Assembly (NCBI GenBank): GCA_021204765.1
Contig: JAJPYU010000101.1
Location: forward strand, 1 to 6,527
Reading direction: 5' to 3'
DNA from: Clostridiales bacterium
Lineage (GTDB): Bacteria; Bacillota; Clostridia; Lachnospirales; Lachnospiraceae
DNA length: 6,527 nucleotides
The notes under the pieces were generated by a model. The model saw only the letters and a program-made list of their open reading frames with translations. It searched no databases and was not told the origin of the DNA. This document shows, one piece after another, positions 4,168-6,527 of the stretch (the first letter of the stretch is position 1; each line of letters opens with the position of its first letter). The translations under genes and the position numbers were made by a program.

Positions 4168-6527
4168 AGATTTTTTTGAAGTATTTCCAAAACTTAAATT
4201 ATCGGATGATCTGGCTGCGACCCTGTCCGGCTCCCAGGTGACCAGGGTCGCCACGAATCCCCAGCACTCTGCGATACGGATCACCCTGTCATGCGGACGC
4301 CTTATCCCAAAGGAGAGCGTCTACGCTGTGGAGCGGGAGCTTTCAAGGCAGTTTTTCGCCAGACAGCATGTTGCGGTGCATATCGCCGAGGATTTCCATC
4401 TCTCTGCGCAGTACACACTCCCGAATCTCATGGAGGCTTACTGGCCCTCCATACTTACTGAGTTCCACGAGTACAGCCTGGTGGAGTATAACCTGCTCCT
4501 TCACGCCGGGACAGAATGCCCCGACGAGACGAGTATCGTGGTCACCCTGGAGGACTCTTTCGTGGCGAAGCAGAAGGAGGAGGAAATCTATCTCATTCTC
4601 GATAAGATACTCCACGAGCGTTTCCATATGGATGTGACTCTCACAGTGCGTTTTGAGAAGGCTGCAGAGTCTAAATACAGGAAAGACGCTGAGATCACCA
4701 TGCAGCATGAGGTGGAGGATATCATTTCCCATTCTGCCCTCGCTGGCAGAAAGCCCAATGATATGGATGGAAACGATGGGAAGCCTGTGGAATATATGCA
4801 GGGTGGGGACGATTCTGAAGTTCCCTGGGACACAGGGGACAAAGTGTCTGTGAAGCTTTCAACAGATACAACTGGGCCTGCGGATCACAATAATGCAAAA
4901 TCCATCGACAGATCCCCGGGTTCAACTAAGGGCTCCGAATCCGGGGAATTAAGTGCCGCAGCTGCTTCAAAGCCTCAGGCAAAGGCAAATTCTGCGATTA
5001 AGTCGAAATCAGCTGCAAAGAAGAATTATACACGCGGCAGCTATAAGTCCTCAGATCCCGACATGATCTATGGCCGCAGCTTCGACGACGACCCCATCCC
5101 CATTGAGCAGATCCAGGGGGAGATGGGTGAGGTCACCATACGGGGGCAGGTCATGAGCACTGACTCCCACGGCATCCGGGGCGAGAAGACTATCTTAAAG
5201 CTTTCCGTCACGGATTTTACAGACAGCATAGCCGTGAAGCTATTCTGTAAAAACGAGGACTTCCCGGAGATAGAGAAATCCACGAAAGCCGGCACATTTC
5301 TCAAGATAAAGGGAGTCACCTCACAGGATTCCTTTGACCACGAACTGACCATAGGCACTGTCCATGGGATGAAGAAGATCCCTTCCTTTAAAGAAGAACG
5401 CCGCGACAATTCTCCCCGAAAGCGTGTGGAGCTCCACTGCCACACGAAGATGAGCGACATGGATGGGGTCTCCGATGTGAAGGATATCATAAATACCGCC
5501 ATGGGGTGGGGACACAAGGCCATAGCCATCACGGATCACGGTGATGTCCAGGCTTTCACCGACGCCATAAAGGGCCTGCCGAAAGGAACTGATTTCCAGG
5601 TGATATACGGTATGGAGGCTTATCTGGTGGACGATTTAAGGACTCCTGTGAGCCATTCAGGAGGCCAGAGCCTTAATGACAGCTATGTCGTTTTCGACCT
5701 GGAGACCACCGGCTTTTCTGCGGAGAAGAATAAGATAATAGAGATCGGTGCCGTGAGAGTGGAGGAGGGCAAGGTCACCGACCGTTTCTCCACTTTCGTG
5801 AATCCCAAAGTGCCTATCCCCTACGATATCGAGCAGCTCACGGGCATAAAGGATGAGATGGTTATTTCCGCACCGACTATAGAGGAAATACTGCCGCAGT
5901 TCATGGATTTTTGTGAGGGAGCCGTCATGGTGGCCCACAATGCCGATTTCGATATGAGCTTTATAAAGAAAGATTTCGACGATCTGGGCCTGCCCTGTGG
6001 GAAGACTGTTGTGGACACCGTGGCCTTATCCCGGATGCTCCTGCCCCAGCTGTCCCGCTTTAAGCTGGATACCGTTGCCAGGGCGCTTCATGTGAATCTG
6101 GGGAACCACCACCGAGCCGTGGATGACGCTGAGTGCACCGCTTATATATTTATAAAGCTGGCACAGATGCTGGCGGCCCGGGACATTTTTACCCTGGACG
6201 AGCTGGATGAGAAAGCGGAGCCTGATGAAGCGGAGATAAAAAAGCTTCCGTATTACCATGCGATCATATTGGCGAAAAATGAGATAGGCCGGGTAAATCT
6301 CTATCGTCTGGTCTCATCATCCCACCTTAAATATTTTGCCAGAAGGCCCCGTGTGCCGAAAAGTGAATTGATAAAGCACCGGGAGGGACTTATCCTGGGC
6401 TCCGCCTGCGAGGCCGGGGAGCTTTACCGCGCCATTTTAAACGGGAGGACTGAGGAGGCCATTACTCAGATCGCGGACTTCTACGATATCCTGGAGATAC
6501 AGCCACTGGGGAATAATGCTTTCATGC
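4160..6527 (+). CDS. polC: DNA polymerase III subunit alpha, Gram-positive type PolC, 3'-truncated by window edge
   Basis: PolC is the essential replicative polymerase with built-in proofreading in low-GC Gram-positives; full proteins are about 1,400-1,500 residues and 789 codons are visible with no stop. ATG 4160 overlaps the ispG end; GGAAGAG (4140-4146) lies 13 bases upstream. Residues 1 to about 190 match the PolC N-terminal domain (MIKDFFEVFP; LSAQYTLPNLMEAYW). Residues about 193-318 are a hydrophilic Ser/Ala/Lys/Gly-rich linker. An OB fold follows at about 322-405 (GEVTIRGQV). The PHP domain starts with H426 and H428 (LHCHTKMSDMDG), D459/H460 (ITDHGD) and E486, and is interrupted by the DEDDh 3'-5' exonuclease at about 510-675: D513 and E515 (FDLETTG), D596 (HNADFD), H651 and D656 (HRAVDDAEC). 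The second PHP part resumes with H700 and includes C750 (GSACEAGE), then IQPLGNNAFM at the edge. The polymerase palm, fingers and tail lie outside. Catalytic residues of the exonuclease are all present. Confidence 0.97.
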   Translation, partial: MIKDFFEVFPKLKLSDDLAATLSGSQVTRVATNPQHSAIRITLSCGRLIPKESVYAVERELSRQFFARQHVAVHIAEDFHLSAQYTLPNLMEAYWPSILTEFHEYSLVEYNLLLHAGTECPDETSIVVTLEDSFVAKQKEEEIYLILDKILHERFHMDVTLTVRFEKAAESKYRKDAEITMQHEVEDIISHSALAGRKPNDMDGNDGKPVEYMQGGDDSEVPWDTGDKVSVKLSTDTTGPADHNNAKSIDRSPGSTKGSESGELSAAAASKPQAKANSAIKSKSAAKKNYTRGSYKSSDPDMIYGRSFDDDPIPIEQIQGEMGEVTIRGQVMSTDSHGIRGEKTILKLSVTDFTDSIAVKLFCKNEDFPEIEKSTKAGTFLKIKGVTSQDSFDHELTIGTVHGMKKIPSFKEERRDNSPRKRVELHCHTKMSDMDGVSDVKDIINTAMGWGHKAIAITDHGDVQAFTDAIKGLPKGTDFQVIYGMEAYLVDDLRTPVSHSGGQSLNDSYVVFDLETTGFSAEKNKIIEIGAVRVEEGKVTDRFSTFVNPKVPIPYDIEQLTGIKDEMVISAPTIEEILPQFMDFCEGAVMVAHNADFDMSFIKKDFDDLGLPCGKTVVDTVALSRMLLPQLSRFKLDTVARALHVNLGNHHRAVDDAECTAYIFIKLAQMLAARDIFTLDELDEKAEPDEAEIKKLPYYHAIILAKNEIGRVNLYRLVSSSHLKYFARRPRVPKSELIKHREGLILGSACEAGELYRAILNGRTEEAITQIADFYDILEIQPLGNNAFM

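Overview
The window is a housekeeping chromosomal segment of an anaerobic, low-branching Firmicute. The gene order dxr - rseP - ispG - polC, the Gram-positive PolC-type replicative polymerase and the style of the proteins point to Clostridia, most likely a Lachnospiraceae-type gut organism. That lineage call is inference from gene content. Core genes are fairly GC-rich and use many AGG, AGA and ATA codons. All genes and recognisable remnants are on the + strand.

Layout. (1) 1-941: 3' part of dxr (MEP isoprenoid pathway), cut by the window edge. (2) 929-1981: rseP, a membrane zinc metalloprotease, overlapping dxr by 13 bp. (3) 1982-3105: a visibly AT-richer island of about 1.1 kb made only of broken gene pieces. 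In order these are an N-terminally truncated DUF4160 gene, the first 15 codons of a DUF2442 gene behind an intact Shine-Dalgarno, a short piece resembling the tail of an Rpn/PD-(D/E)XK transposase-nuclease, a GC-rich hairpin, the first ~35 codons of a UvrD/Rep-type helicase, and a chimera of DUF4160 C-terminal half fused in frame to DUF2442 C-terminal half. A second hairpin follows just before ispG. (4) 3106-4167: ispG, complete, with its 4Fe-4S cysteines. (5) 4160-6527: 5' part of polC, overlapping ispG by 8 bp. It is open to the window end (789 codons visible) and so has no stop codon here.

How it fits together. dxr and ispG encode the first committed step and a late step of the MEP pathway to IPP/DMAPP. 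rseP and polC are their customary neighbours in Clostridia. The overlaps dxr/rseP and ispG/polC indicate tight operons. The island lies exactly at the one loose joint (rseP | ispG), where small mobile or toxin-antitoxin-like cargo could land without breaking an essential gene. It has since decayed by deletions, apparently through short matches.

I see no intact new system. The most interesting material is the island: two diverged remnants of the same DUF4160-DUF2442 pair, a helicase::DUF4160 junction, an in-frame DUF4160::DUF2442 fusion ORF that still has a start and a ribosome-binding-like site, and two terminator-like hairpins between rseP and the essential ispG-polC pair.
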